From: Ogataea parapolymorpha DL-1
Taxonomy: Eukaryota; Ascomycota; Pichiomycetes; Pichiales; Pichiaceae
DNA length: 64,000 bases
Direction: 5' to 3'
Assembly (NCBI RefSeq): GCF_000187245.1
Contig: NC_027864.1
Coordinates: forward strand, 186,001 to 250,000
In this document: one piece after another, positions 19,848-28,610 of the stretch
Numbering within the stretch: the stretch's first letter is position 1
How the letters are laid out: every line of letters begins with the position of its first letter
Position numbers and translations under genes: made by a program
The notes under the pieces: model-generated
The model's input: only the letters and a program-made list of their open reading frames with translations
What the model was told of the DNA's origin: nothing
Databases searched by the model: none

Positions 19848-21665
19848 ATGTCGAAAGTACCACAAATATACTGTAAGTAAAACCACCTTTCCGCACTAAC
19901 TCCAGGTCGCCAACCGCGAACAGTGCAATTGATACAAGCCCAGCCGGTTTTCAAGCCGGTGGAGAACTTCGAAGCACCCACATTGGAGACCAGATGCTCT
20001 GCCTACTCGCCCGACGGAACGCTTTTTGCATACACACAGCCGAGCTGTGTGACCATCTGCGAGGCGGATACGGGACGCGTACTTTTCACCATTCCTGTCG
20101 GAGACGTGTTTGACTTCCAGTTCTCGCCCAAAGGCACGTTTTTGACCACCTGGTCCAAACCGACAAAGTTGGACGATGAGTCCGGGAACTGGGCCAACAA
20201 CGTCACCGTTTGGAAATTGGACCTAGCCAGCAGCGCTGGGGTGTCCATTCAGTCGTATCTGAACAAGAGCCAGTCGGGCTGGAAGGCCCAGTTCACCAGC
20301 GACGAGTCGATTTTCTGCCGGATGATCAACATGCATCAGATCGACTTTTTCAAGTCCCATGAGCCGGGCCAGAAAGCCATCTACTCGATCAACGTCAAGG
20401 ATCTTGGCCAGATTCAGTCATTCAAGATGTCCCCGGGCAAGAACCCGTCTCTGGCGCTGTTTGTGCCGGGATCCAAAGGCAAACAGTCCTACATCCAGGT
20501 GTACTCTCTGCCCAACGTCAAGACTCCAACTTCCCAGAAACAGTTTTTCAACGGCGAGTCGTGTCAGTTCACCTGGAACGACCTCGGCACCTCCATTCTT
20601 GCCCTGGTCAGCACCGATGTGGACTCGTCCAACAAGTCGTACTATGGCCAGACCACGCTGTATTTATTGGGCATTTCGGGAGCCTTCGACCAGCGAATCG
20701 CTCTGGACAAAGAGGGGCCGATCCACGACATCACGTGGTCGCCCACGAGCCGTGAGTTTGCCGTGATCTACGGCTACATGCCGTCGCAGACGACGTTTTT
20801 CGACGCCAGAGGAAATGCCATCCACTCTCTGCCGCAAAACTCGTCCAACACCATTTTGTTCTCTCCACATGCCAAATTCATCCTGGTGGCAGGATTTGGC
20901 AACTTGCAAGGCAATGTCGATATTCTCGATAGACAGAACAAGTTTGCCAAGGTGGCCTCCTTCAAGGCTTCCAACACCTCGGTTTGCAAGTGGTCACCAG
21001 ATGGCCGCTACATCCTGACGGCCACCACGTCTCCGCGGCTGCGTGTCGACAACTGCGTCAAGATCTGGTACGCCAACGGGTCGCTGTGCTACGTCAAGGA
21101 GTTTCCGGAGTTATACAGTGTCGACTGGAGGTTCCAACCGCTGAGCGACTTCCCGCCTATCAAAGGCCTGGACGAGTGCTGCACGCCAGACGTTTCTGCG
21201 GTCGAGTATCTGGCCAAAAGGGCCAAGATCTCGTCTGCAGCCGACAAGCCTGCTGGCGCGTACAGACCGCCTCACGCGAGAAACCAGCCGTCCGAGCCGG
21301 TGAGAACGTTGGCGCAGAGAGAAGCGTTGCAACGCAAAAAACAAGTGCCGGGTGCAATTCCTGCGAAAAAGGCGATTCCGGGTGCAGTCGAGCCTGCAAA
21401 GCCGCAGAAACAGCAACAGCAGAAGAAGAAGAAAGGCGAGGAGAAGTCTCAGCCGCAAAAACAGGAGACCGAGGCCGGAGTCATTGGCGGAGTCATCTCG
21501 TACGAGGAGAAGAAAATTAGAAACCTGCTGAAAAAATTGCGTGCCATCGAACAGCTCAAAGTGAAGAAGGAGAACGGAGAGTTTCTGGAAGACACGCAGG
21601 TGCTCAAGATCCAGACGGAGCGCCAGGTCCGCAAGGAACTGGCTTCTCTAGGCTGGTCTGAATAA
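19848..21665 (+). CDS. Translation factor eIF2A homologue (YGR054W type), spliced
   Basis: Coding sequence is 19848-19872 joined to 19906-21665, 594 residues. The body is a WD40 propeller with eIF2A hallmarks: SPDGTLFAY, VPGSKG, STDVDSSNKSYYG, FAVIYGYMPSQTTFF, VAGFGNLQGN and SPDGRYILTATTSPRLRVDN. The C-terminus has AYRPPHARN, a lysine/glutamine-rich stretch and a helical segment, as in human eIF2A. The factor can deliver Met-tRNAi to ribosomes in a GTP-independent manner. Exon 1 encodes MSKVPQIY. Without the intron the only starts would be non-ATG codons. Confidence 0.93.
19873..19905 (+). other. eIF2A intron, 33 nt
   Basis: Donor GTAAGT, branch ACTAAC, acceptor TCCAG; 6 nt from branch adenosine to the end. 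An unspliced reading stops two codons into the intron. Confidence 0.9.
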
Positions 21666-21762
21666 TTGGAAAGCATCTGTCAATCCCAGATCGGGCATGC
21701 CGTGATTTTTAGCTACTACATTTAAATAGATATGAAGTAATTCGGGGGTTATATTTAATCTC

Positions 21763-22965
21763 ATGGTTTCCTCCACCAATGGCGACTCTGCGCTTTTGCA
21801 GAACCCCAAACTCCTCAATGCGATCGCCACAAACTATGAGTACTCCAGTTCGATCCCTCTGAAGGTCTGGCTCCGATCCGCCTCCACGATGCTCAAACAT
21901 GCGCGTTATTACGCCACAGACGGGAACGTCTCGGAAACGTACGTGCTTTACCTGCGATTTGTCGATCTGCTTGCAAACAGGCTCTACAAGCACCCGGAAT
22001 TGCGCGGCTGGAAACAGCAGAAGGACGGCGCCGCCAATTACCAGATGTACCAGAGCTTGTGCAACAAAATGCCCGAGATCATGAACGAGGCAGAACGCAT
22101 ACGAAAAATCCTGGACGAAAGGTACGCCAGGCAGCAGAAAAAACAGGAACGAGCAATTCAGCGCCGTTCTTCTGTCACAAAGCCCAAGACAGCGTCCGTC
22201 ATCGCTCCGGTGACTCCCGAACCCCATCCTGAGCTTGACGCAAGTTTGGCTACAAAACTACGTTCGCTCTCCTCCAGCAGCGCCAATAGCTCCCAAATTA
22301 AACTAGAGATATCGTATCCCAACGAAATTGCGATAGAGAGCCCCAAATCAGAACCAGTTGCTCAGAAGGAGCCGGCTCCCACCGTTCTCCATAAAACTGT
22401 CAATTTCACCGAGGGAGGCTCTCCGCTGAGAACCGTGTTTCTGCCCCCAAAATTAGTGGACGAGTTCCTCGCCATCGCCAGAAGGAACACGTCCAAGAAA
22501 CTCGAGACCTGTGGAATATTGTGCGGGAAACTTAATAGAAACGCATTCTTCATCAATTATCTCGTCATTCCCGAGCAGGACTCGACTCCCAATACATGCA
22601 ATACAAAAAACGAGGAAAAACTGTTTGACTTCATTGACAATCTCGACCTGTTCGTGCTAGGATGGATCCATACGCACCCCACACAATCGTGCTTCCTGTC
22701 GTCAGTCGATTTACACACACAAAACTCTTACCAAATCATGCTTAATGAAGCTATAGCAGTTGTCTGTTCTCCCAAATTCGAGCGCCAATTGGGGATCTTC
22801 AGACTAACAGACCCTCCGGGAATCCCCGTAATCACCAATTGCAACCAGTCGGGGTTCCATCCGCACGAGAGCGATAATCTCTATGTCGAATGTGACCGAA
22901 CATCAACGAAAACGGGCCATGTGGTGCTAAAAGATTTACCGTTCCAAATCAAAGATCTCCGGTGA
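21763..22965 (+). CDS. AMSH-like JAMM deubiquitinase
   Basis: The 400-residue protein has an N-terminal USP8/AMSH dimerisation-type helical region (about 15-130), a disordered linker, and a C-terminal MPN+ domain (about 222-400). All JAMM residues are present: Glu248, His303-x-His305 and the S-x2-D pair Ser313/Asp316. Cys360, His366 and His368 match the second zinc site of AMSH. Such enzymes cleave Lys63-linked ubiquitin on endosomal ESCRT cargo. S. pombe has one (called Sst2 there, unrelated to the S. cerevisiae RGS protein); S. cerevisiae has no active orthologue. Its stop is one base from the stop of convergent BUD20. Confidence 0.92.
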   Translation: MVSSTNGDSALLQNPKLLNAIATNYEYSSSIPLKVWLRSASTMLKHARYYATDGNVSETYVLYLRFVDLLANRLYKHPELRGWKQQKDGAANYQMYQSLCNKMPEIMNEAERIRKILDERYARQQKKQERAIQRRSSVTKPKTASVIAPVTPEPHPELDASLATKLRSLSSSSANSSQIKLEISYPNEIAIESPKSEPVAQKEPAPTVLHKTVNFTEGGSPLRTVFLPPKLVDEFLAIARRNTSKKLETCGILCGKLNRNAFFINYLVIPEQDSTPNTCNTKNEEKLFDFIDNLDLFVLGWIHTHPTQSCFLSSVDLHTQNSYQIMLNEAIAVVCSPKFERQLGIFRLTDPPGIPVITNCNQSGFHPHESDNLYVECDRTSTKTGHVVLKDLPFQIKDLR

Positions 22966-22966
22966 C

Positions 22967-23413
22967 TTACTCTACAGCCATTTCACCCTCAAGCTCCTGT
23001 TGCGCTAGACTGTCCTTCTGATCATTCTCCTCCAGCTGCGTGCTCAGCAATTGTTTTTCCAACTCCACCCTAGCAGGCTCTTTCTGCTGATACTCGTTCA
23101 CTTTCTCGATATACTTGTTCAGATTGGTTCCCGCGGCGGCCTCAGCCTCCAGTTGAGTGTACGGAAGTTTGCTCAGGTCTTTGACCCTTCTTTTGTGAAC
23201 TTTGCCCTTCAAATGCGCGCCTAGGGCCTTGTTATCGAGGAAATACTTTGCACAGTGGATGCAATAATACTGGCCCAGTCCGGGCTTTGTCTCGTCTTGA
23301 GGCTGGTGCTTGAGGCTCTGAATCGACTCCGCAGTGGACAGGTCGCTGTGTATGAGATCCAGGTCTCTCGTTCTCCGCTTAGTCTTGTATCTTTTGACCG
23401 AATACCGCCCCAT
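22967..23413 (-). CDS. BUD20: Bud20-type C2H2 zinc-finger pre-60S factor
   Basis: The 148-residue protein begins MGRYSVKRYKTKRRTRDLD and contains one C2H2 finger (YYCIHCAKYFLDNKALGAHL...H) followed by a charged C-terminal helix, the layout of Bud20/ZNF593. It is a nucleocytoplasmic shuttling factor needed for export of pre-60S ribosomes. I chose the ATG at 23413; eleven codons of in-frame upstream sequence are unlike the family. It is divergent from RPL10, a ribosomal gene, sharing about 240 bases of upstream sequence. Confidence 0.95.
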   Translation of the reverse strand: MGRYSVKRYKTKRRTRDLDLIHSDLSTAESIQSLKHQPQDETKPGLGQYYCIHCAKYFLDNKALGAHLKGKVHKRRVKDLSKLPYTQLEAEAAAGTNLNKYIEKVNEYQQKEPARVELEKQLLSTQLEENDQKDSLAQQELEGEMAVE

Positions 23414-23653
23414 TATAGATATGAAAAATAATAATTTTTTTTGCATAAAATTTGATCTGTGGCAAAGCCGGTGTGTGGCGAGTGAGCAAGGCTAGTGGCG
23501 CGGATTCTATTTTTTTTCTCCTCAACCCTGTGTCATGTGACCGGCCTCAGGGTTAAACCACATAAAAATTTTAACACCCTGAAATAATTACTAATCTCCA
23601 ATATCTATAAAGTGAGTATAACGCCTTCGACAATTAAAGGCTAACCGTTCAGA
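23414..23653 (+). promoter_or_regulatory. BUD20/RPL10 divergent promoter with Tbf1/Cbf1-like block
   Basis: A perfect 7-base inverted repeat, AACCCTG at 23524-23530 and CAGGGTT at 23548-23554, flanks GTCATGTGAC at 23532-23541. The outer sequences resemble Tbf1 sites and the inner one a Cbf1 E-box, the two factors known to drive ribosomal protein genes in C. albicans. A CAT-ATAAAA-like AT-rich stretch follows at about 23560-23580. Confidence 0.55.
23612..23652 (+). other. Predicted 5' leader intron of RPL10, 41 nt
   Basis: Donor GTGAGT, branch GCTAAC and acceptor TTCAG lie just before the RPL10 ATG, one base upstream of it. The branch adenosine is 8 nt from the intron end, within the pattern of the coding introns in this window. 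It contains no coding sequence, so only the splice signals support it. Confidence 0.6.
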
Positions 23654-24313
23654 ATGGCTAGAAGACCAGCTAGATGTTACAGATACTGTAAGAACAAGCC
23701 TTTCCCAAAGTCGAGATACAACAGAGGTGTCCCAGACGCTAAGATCAGAATCTTCGACCTTGGTAGAAAGAAGGCTAGCGTTGACGACTTCCCACTGTGT
23801 GTCCACCTTGTCTCCAACGAGTTGGAACAGCTCTCGTCTGAGGCCCTGGAAGCTGCCAGAATTTGCGCCAACAAATACATCACCAAGATGTCCGGAAGAG
23901 ACTCTTTCCACATGAGAGTGAGAGTCCACCCTCACCACGTTTTGAGAATCAACAAGATGTTGTCGTGTGCCGGTGCCGATAGACTGCAACAAGGTATGAG
24001 AGGTGCCTGGGGTAAGCCACACGGACTGGCTGCCCGTGTCGATATCGGACAAGTTTTGCTTTCTGTCAGAACCAAGGACTCCAACAAGGACGTTGTTGTT
24101 GAAGGTTTGAGAAGAGCCAGATACAAGTTCCCAGGTCAGCAAAAGATCATCATCTCTAAGAAGTGGGGTTTCACTCCATTGAACAGAGAGGAGTACGCTG
24201 CTAAGAGACAAAACAACGAGGTCAAGGATGACGGTGCTTACGTCAAATTCCTTTCCACCAAGGGCTCTTTGGAGGAGAACATGAGACAATTCCCAGAGTA
24301 CTTCCTTGCTTAA
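23654..24313 (+). CDS. RPL10: 60S ribosomal protein L10 (uL16)
   Basis: The 219-residue protein is almost identical in pattern to eukaryotic uL16: [69 protein letters not shown] and KKWGFT. It joins the 60S subunit late in the cytoplasm with Sqt1 and Nmd3 release. CTG codons fall at invariant leucines, which supports the standard genetic code. Codon use is extremely biased, which is why the opposite strand is also open across the whole gene. Confidence 0.99.
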   Translation: MARRPARCYRYCKNKPFPKSRYNRGVPDAKIRIFDLGRKKASVDDFPLCVHLVSNELEQLSSEALEAARICANKYITKMSGRDSFHMRVRVHPHHVLRINKMLSCAGADRLQQGMRGAWGKPHGLAARVDIGQVLLSVRTKDSNKDVVVEGLRRARYKFPGQQKIIISKKWGFTPLNREEYAAKRQNNEVKDDGAYVKFLSTKGSLEENMRQFPEYFLA

Positions 24314-24386
24314 GTAGGTAATGAAAAGTGTGTCTATATCACAGAGTAAGAGAACTAACTCGCTGTTTCTATTAATGTACACAACC

Positions 24387-26588
24387 TTATGTTTCGGGAC
24401 TCCTTCGTATCATCTGTTCCTCGTTCAATGTTTTGTACGCCATGTCGATGTAGTCCTCTTGCGACAGGAAACCCCTACCAGCCTCGCAAACGTGGATACT
24501 TTTGACCCACTCGCTCTGCCAAATCTGGTAAGACCGCATTCTGTACTTTGGATCGGGGTTAAGAATGTTGTATAGCACGTACCGTCGAGAGCTGGCACAA
24601 GGGCCCTTCGAGATGGACTCTATCTGATTGAAAGTTCCTTTTCTCACGAGCCGGAACTGTTTGCTTGCAGACTTCGACTTCGTTGTGTAGTCGTAAATCG
24701 CTCTGGTCTCGAGGAAATGCTCGTAGCTCTCGTCACTCCGTTTTGCAATCTCCCAGACGTACGTGCCGTACAGCATCACCAGATAGATAATGCCAAGCGA
24801 CCAGATGTCTGCGAGTCGCGGATCGTAGCTTTTGTCGGGCACAAACTGTTCAGGCGATACGTACCGCTCGGAACCGCACGCTCCCTTGCAAAACTGCACC
24901 TTGTCCTCCCAGGCCGTCTTGAAGACGGCCGATGTTCCGAAATCGATGATTTTGAGCTGTCCCTTGCGTGTCAACAGCAAATTCTCCACCTTTAGATCGT
25001 TGTGCGAAATACCCACCGAATGCAGGTACGTGATGGCGTTGAGGATCTGCTTGAAGAAACAGTCGCATTCTACCACCTCCAGACCGTTTGTCATGGCTAT
25101 GAGAGTGAAAAGGTCGCCGCACGGCATGAACTCCATCACCTGCGAGTACGTCATTGTCACAGGGTCAACCATCAAATCGTACACGTTGATGACGGCCTGG
25201 TGTGTCAGGGACGAGGAAATCATGAACTCGGATGTCACACGGTTTCCAAAATGGTGCAGACTCTCTCCCGGGCGCTGTTTGAGCTGCTTGATGGCGAAGA
25301 GGGACTTCTTTTTCTTGTTGTTGGCATTCTGCAAGGCAGAAATACAAACAGTGCCAAACGAGCCCCGGCCGACCACGCCCCCAATGTGGCCGTACTTGGA
25401 GCTCAGTGTCATTTTCTTGCTCTTGGAGGTCTGCAGCTTTTCTTTGAATTTTTCCGGCTTTTCTATTTTCTCCATCATCATGTTCATAAGCGTAAGTTGG
25501 TCTTTGCCGATGATCGGCTCTATGAGCTGGTCGTCCGCCTCGTCATCAAAGTCGTCGTCTTCCTCTTCTTCTGAATCGTCGTCCGAATCTGAATCCGAGT
25601 CGGAATCGTCGTAGTTCCAGCGATAATTCTTTGGGTCGCTCTTGAGCTCCATGAGCTGCAGTGAGTACGAGTCTGGCAGCAGACTAATACTGTTTTCAAT
25701 GCTCACGAACTCATCGTCTTCGACTTCTCTCTTCTTGGTCCATCCCCACCAAGATTTGGTGTTTTTCGAGATTGGCGTCCGGTACTTCAGGTAGTCGTGT
25801 TCGTGGACGGATCCGTCCGGGGCTATTTTGAGCCGCCCATTCTTGAGCTTCATTAAGTGTTCTCTCTGAGAGTTCAAGTGAATCTGCGAGTAGGAGGCGG
25901 ATGAGGTGTGTTTGAGTGGATTATAGGGGTGCTGGGTGCTTTCCGAGTTCGCCACAGAAACAGAACTAGAACGCTGGCGCGAGTTGTTGGAGTTGGATCG
26001 AGAAAGCGGTGGCGACAAGGATTCCTCCGACAAATTGTTCCCGAGAAACTTCGACATGAATTTTCCCGAACGGCCACGAGCAGGTGCCTGAGATACGACC
26101 GACGACGAGGATGACGCGTTGGAACCGCTGTGTGGGATCGACGCTGGCGGTCTTGCTGGCTTTTCTGAATTTTCTATCACGCTGTCCAGGTCGTTTTCTG
26201 CCACCGGAGGCATCATCTTGAGTTTGCTGAGCGAGTCTACCAGCTCAGCGTTGGAAATGACCTTGTGTTCCGCAGCGGATTCCAGCTTAGGCGAGCTGTT
26301 GGAAGATCCAGCAGATTTGGGTGGGGACGCAGCCTTCCTTGTGTGGCTTCCCGAACCAGCAGCCCGGTCCATCCTCGCAGCCTGGTGTTCGTGGGGATTG
26401 AATAGATTCTTGAACCTGGTTACCGTGGAACTGCGACTCCGGCCTGGAAGACCATGCGGAAAGTCAGCCACCGACGAATTCGACATTGTTTGGTACAAAG
26501 AGAAATCTGAGTCGTCCTGGTTGATCATCACGCTGGGCTGGGCCTTAGGCGACTCAGAGGGCACGCCCTGTTTTCTGAACAGCGGCAT
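24387..26588 (-). CDS. Ser/Thr protein kinase of the Hal4/Hal5 (Npr1-related) group
   Basis: The 733-residue protein has a long disordered N-terminus rich in serine, an acidic run of Asp/Ser/Glu at about 327-353, and a C-terminal kinase domain (about 400-700). Visible catalytic features are the glycine loop GRGSFG near 407, Lys434 in FAIKQLK, the catalytic loop HNDLKVENLL with Asp531, DFG at 549-551 and SPE near 579. The loop has Asn where most kinases have Arg (HRD); non-arginine residues occur in this fungal group. Hal4/Hal5 kinases stabilise potassium and nutrient transporters at the plasma membrane. The exact orthologue is unsettled. Confidence 0.8.
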   Translation of the reverse strand: MPLFRKQGVPSESPKAQPSVMINQDDSDFSLYQTMSNSSVADFPHGLPGRSRSSTVTRFKNLFNPHEHQAARMDRAAGSGSHTRKAASPPKSAGSSNSSPKLESAAEHKVISNAELVDSLSKLKMMPPVAENDLDSVIENSEKPARPPASIPHSGSNASSSSSVVSQAPARGRSGKFMSKFLGNNLSEESLSPPLSRSNSNNSRQRSSSVSVANSESTQHPYNPLKHTSSASYSQIHLNSQREHLMKLKNGRLKIAPDGSVHEHDYLKYRTPISKNTKSWWGWTKKREVEDDEFVSIENSISLLPDSYSLQLMELKSDPKNYRWNYDDSDSDSDSDDDSEEEEDDDFDDEADDQLIEPIIGKDQLTLMNMMMEKIEKPEKFKEKLQTSKSKKMTLSSKYGHIGGVVGRGSFGTVCISALQNANNKKKKSLFAIKQLKQRPGESLHHFGNRVTSEFMISSSLTHQAVINVYDLMVDPVTMTYSQVMEFMPCGDLFTLIAMTNGLEVVECDCFFKQILNAITYLHSVGISHNDLKVENLLLTRKGQLKIIDFGTSAVFKTAWEDKVQFCKGACGSERYVSPEQFVPDKSYDPRLADIWSLGIIYLVMLYGTYVWEIAKRSDESYEHFLETRAIYDYTTKSKSASKQFRLVRKGTFNQIESISKGPCASSRRYVLYNILNPDPKYRMRSYQIWQSEWVKSIHVCEAGRGFLSQEDYIDMAYKTLNEEQMIRRSPET

Positions 26589-26806
26589 CAAATGTATACC
26601 AGGATCTGGACAAATGCGTTGTATACAATGTATACAGGCAACAGAAGGCTGAAAGCTGTTTCAAAGGCAATAACTAGAGCTGTGCCTGGTTCTTTGGGGC
26701 GAAGGTCAATTAATAGGTGTATTTTTTTTTCTTCTTGCCCCATCTCCGCCACCGTTTTTAAATACATCCCTACACGGGATAACCGAATAAATATATGCTA
26801 TTATAC
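26589..26806. other. Kinase leader and PHO8 downstream region with GTATAC repeats
   Basis: 218 bases. Three GTATAC palindromes occur within about 40 bases (starting at 26594, 26621 and 26631) directly upstream of the kinase ATG. The half nearest PHO8 is AT-rich with a poly-T run, probably the PHO8 terminator. Confidence 0.5.
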
Positions 26807-28516
26807 CTATAATGGCTGTTCTGGTGCCTCTGCCCGGTGGTCAATAAATCCGTGTTCCTTTTCGTAGATGTGCACGCTCTCCTGCTCGTCTGCTGCCGTC
26901 GGAACGTGCTTGGTTCCCCGCAGCAAATGCGTAACGTGCGCCAGGTCAGAGTTGGTCACCTGCTCCCAAAATTTGCCGATATCGGTGTTCTCCACGTTTC
27001 CGGCAAGATGCTGCCGCAACAGATCCCGTCCGCGCTCCGTGTTGCTGTGCGCATAAATATTCACGTCCACAGCAGTGTGACCATGGGTAGACCAGCCCAC
27101 CTCGGCCCTCACAGACACCATCTCCACGAGCAGATCGTGTATTTTCTCCTGGTGCTCCAGCAGCCGGGACACCTCTTTGTCGGTGTAGTCTGCAATTCCA
27201 AGGTCGTTCTCCAGGATTTCTGTCTTGATGAATTGTTCTAGCTTGTGTTTTTCCGAGTTGAGCTCCCTAAAGTTCTGGAACTTCTTGCGGAGATATTCGC
27301 CCGACTTGGTGGCATTCAGCAGTACCTCTGGCTTCCATAAATATTCAGGGTATCCAGGGCCAACCTGGCGCCCCACAGCAAGTCCGCCGGTCTCGTGGTC
27401 GGACGTGGAGACCATGAAAGTCTCTGTTTCTGCCGAGTCGATGTAGTCGATAACGGCTTTGAACGCCTTGTCGTACGCCAGCACCTCACGGACCTGTGCT
27501 GCCGGGTCGTTCGAGTGGCCAGCGTGATCAATTCTGGACCCCTCAATCAGCAGGAAAAAGCCCTCGTCCGAGTCTTTGGTGGCGTCAGTTAGCAGCTTCA
27601 GAGCAGTCTTGACCTCCTCCTCCAGACTTGGGTACTCTGTTTCCTCCCTGTCGAGATCATAGGGTATATTGTAGTATGCAACTAGCGCCAGAAGAGGCAA
27701 GGAGGCGTTGTTGCCCAGCTGCAACTGGTCGAACTCCTGCTTGTTCGTGGCCACCGTGAAATTCATCTCTTTGGCCTTTTCCAACAAATTTGTCTCGTCG
27801 TCGCGGCAGCCCTGTGGATGCGACTTTGGCAAATAGAAACAGCTTCCTCCTCCAATCATCAGATCCGTGACCGGACCGAGCGTGGTGTCTAATCCCAACT
27901 GCTGGTTCGCAATCAGCGACTGCATGAACCTGTAGTCAGCATGGGCATTGAAAGAGGCTGGAGTGGCGTCTGTGATGCCTGTCGTCACCACGAGACCCGT
28001 TTTGTAGCCTTTCAATTTCAGAGCCTCTAAAATTGTACCGCACGGCTGCTTGTTGCCATCCACTCCAATAGCACCGTTGTAGCTCTTGAGAGCACATGAA
28101 AACGCAGTCGCGCCGGCCGCAGAGTCGGTGATCAGCGAAGACGCGCTCCTGGTGCGACTGGATCCAATGAAGTACCTGTCAAGAGTCAGCACATCGTCAA
28201 TGTCTAGACTGTCTCTATACTGTCTAAAGTAGCGGGCCATATTGATAGATGCAGGGCCTGTACCATCCGTGACCATCATGATGATGTTTTTCTTGCCGTT
28301 TGCAAAAGTCTCAACGGCGTTGCCCTCGTCCTTAAGGCCCCGCCCCAAGTTGATAAGTGAAACAAAGAAGGAATAACACAGCAAACAGATAAGGGCCACG
28401 CGGACCTTGCTGCTCTTGGGCGACCGTCTGGCCGCGTACGGCAGCCCACCGCGCTCGCCGTCAAGCAGAGGATCGGCCAACGGGGCCGGTTTCAAACGAT
28501 CGTGGTTCCGTTGCAT
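26807..28516 (-). CDS. PHO8: Vacuolar repressible alkaline phosphatase
   Basis: The 569-residue protein is a type II membrane enzyme: short cytosolic tail, one membrane segment at about 39-57, then the alkaline phosphatase fold. Metal and active-site motifs are visible: VTDGTGPAS with Asp84, ITDSAAGATA with catalytic Ser132, IEGSRIDHAGH, TSDHETGG, and the final THGHTAVDV. The family removes phosphate from many vacuolar substrates; S. cerevisiae Pho8 (566 residues) is matured by proteinase A. A Pho4-like sequence AAACGTGC (28524-28531, reading GCACGTTT on the coding strand) lies 8 bases upstream of the ATG. Confidence 0.97.
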   Translation of the reverse strand: MQRNHDRLKPAPLADPLLDGERGGLPYAARRSPKSSKVRVALICLLCYSFFVSLINLGRGLKDEGNAVETFANGKKNIIMMVTDGTGPASINMARYFRQYRDSLDIDDVLTLDRYFIGSSRTRSASSLITDSAAGATAFSCALKSYNGAIGVDGNKQPCGTILEALKLKGYKTGLVVTTGITDATPASFNAHADYRFMQSLIANQQLGLDTTLGPVTDLMIGGGSCFYLPKSHPQGCRDDETNLLEKAKEMNFTVATNKQEFDQLQLGNNASLPLLALVAYYNIPYDLDREETEYPSLEEEVKTALKLLTDATKDSDEGFFLLIEGSRIDHAGHSNDPAAQVREVLAYDKAFKAVIDYIDSAETETFMVSTSDHETGGLAVGRQVGPGYPEYLWKPEVLLNATKSGEYLRKKFQNFRELNSEKHKLEQFIKTEILENDLGIADYTDKEVSRLLEHQEKIHDLLVEMVSVRAEVGWSTHGHTAVDVNIYAHSNTERGRDLLRQHLAGNVENTDIGKFWEQVTNSDLAHVTHLLRGTKHVPTAADEQESVHIYEKEHGFIDHRAEAPEQPL

Positions 28517-28610
28517 AATAAATAAACGTGCCCAGATTCGGATCTAGCTTTTTTTTTTATGTTTGTGTTTCATATATTACATAAGCAGCAAGAAGACAGG
28601 TCTATATCGT

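Noticed and set aside
23591..24382. 263-codon frame antisense to all of RPL10
   Set aside because: Same codon-bias effect in a highly expressed gene; low-complexity Ser/Leu/Val product.
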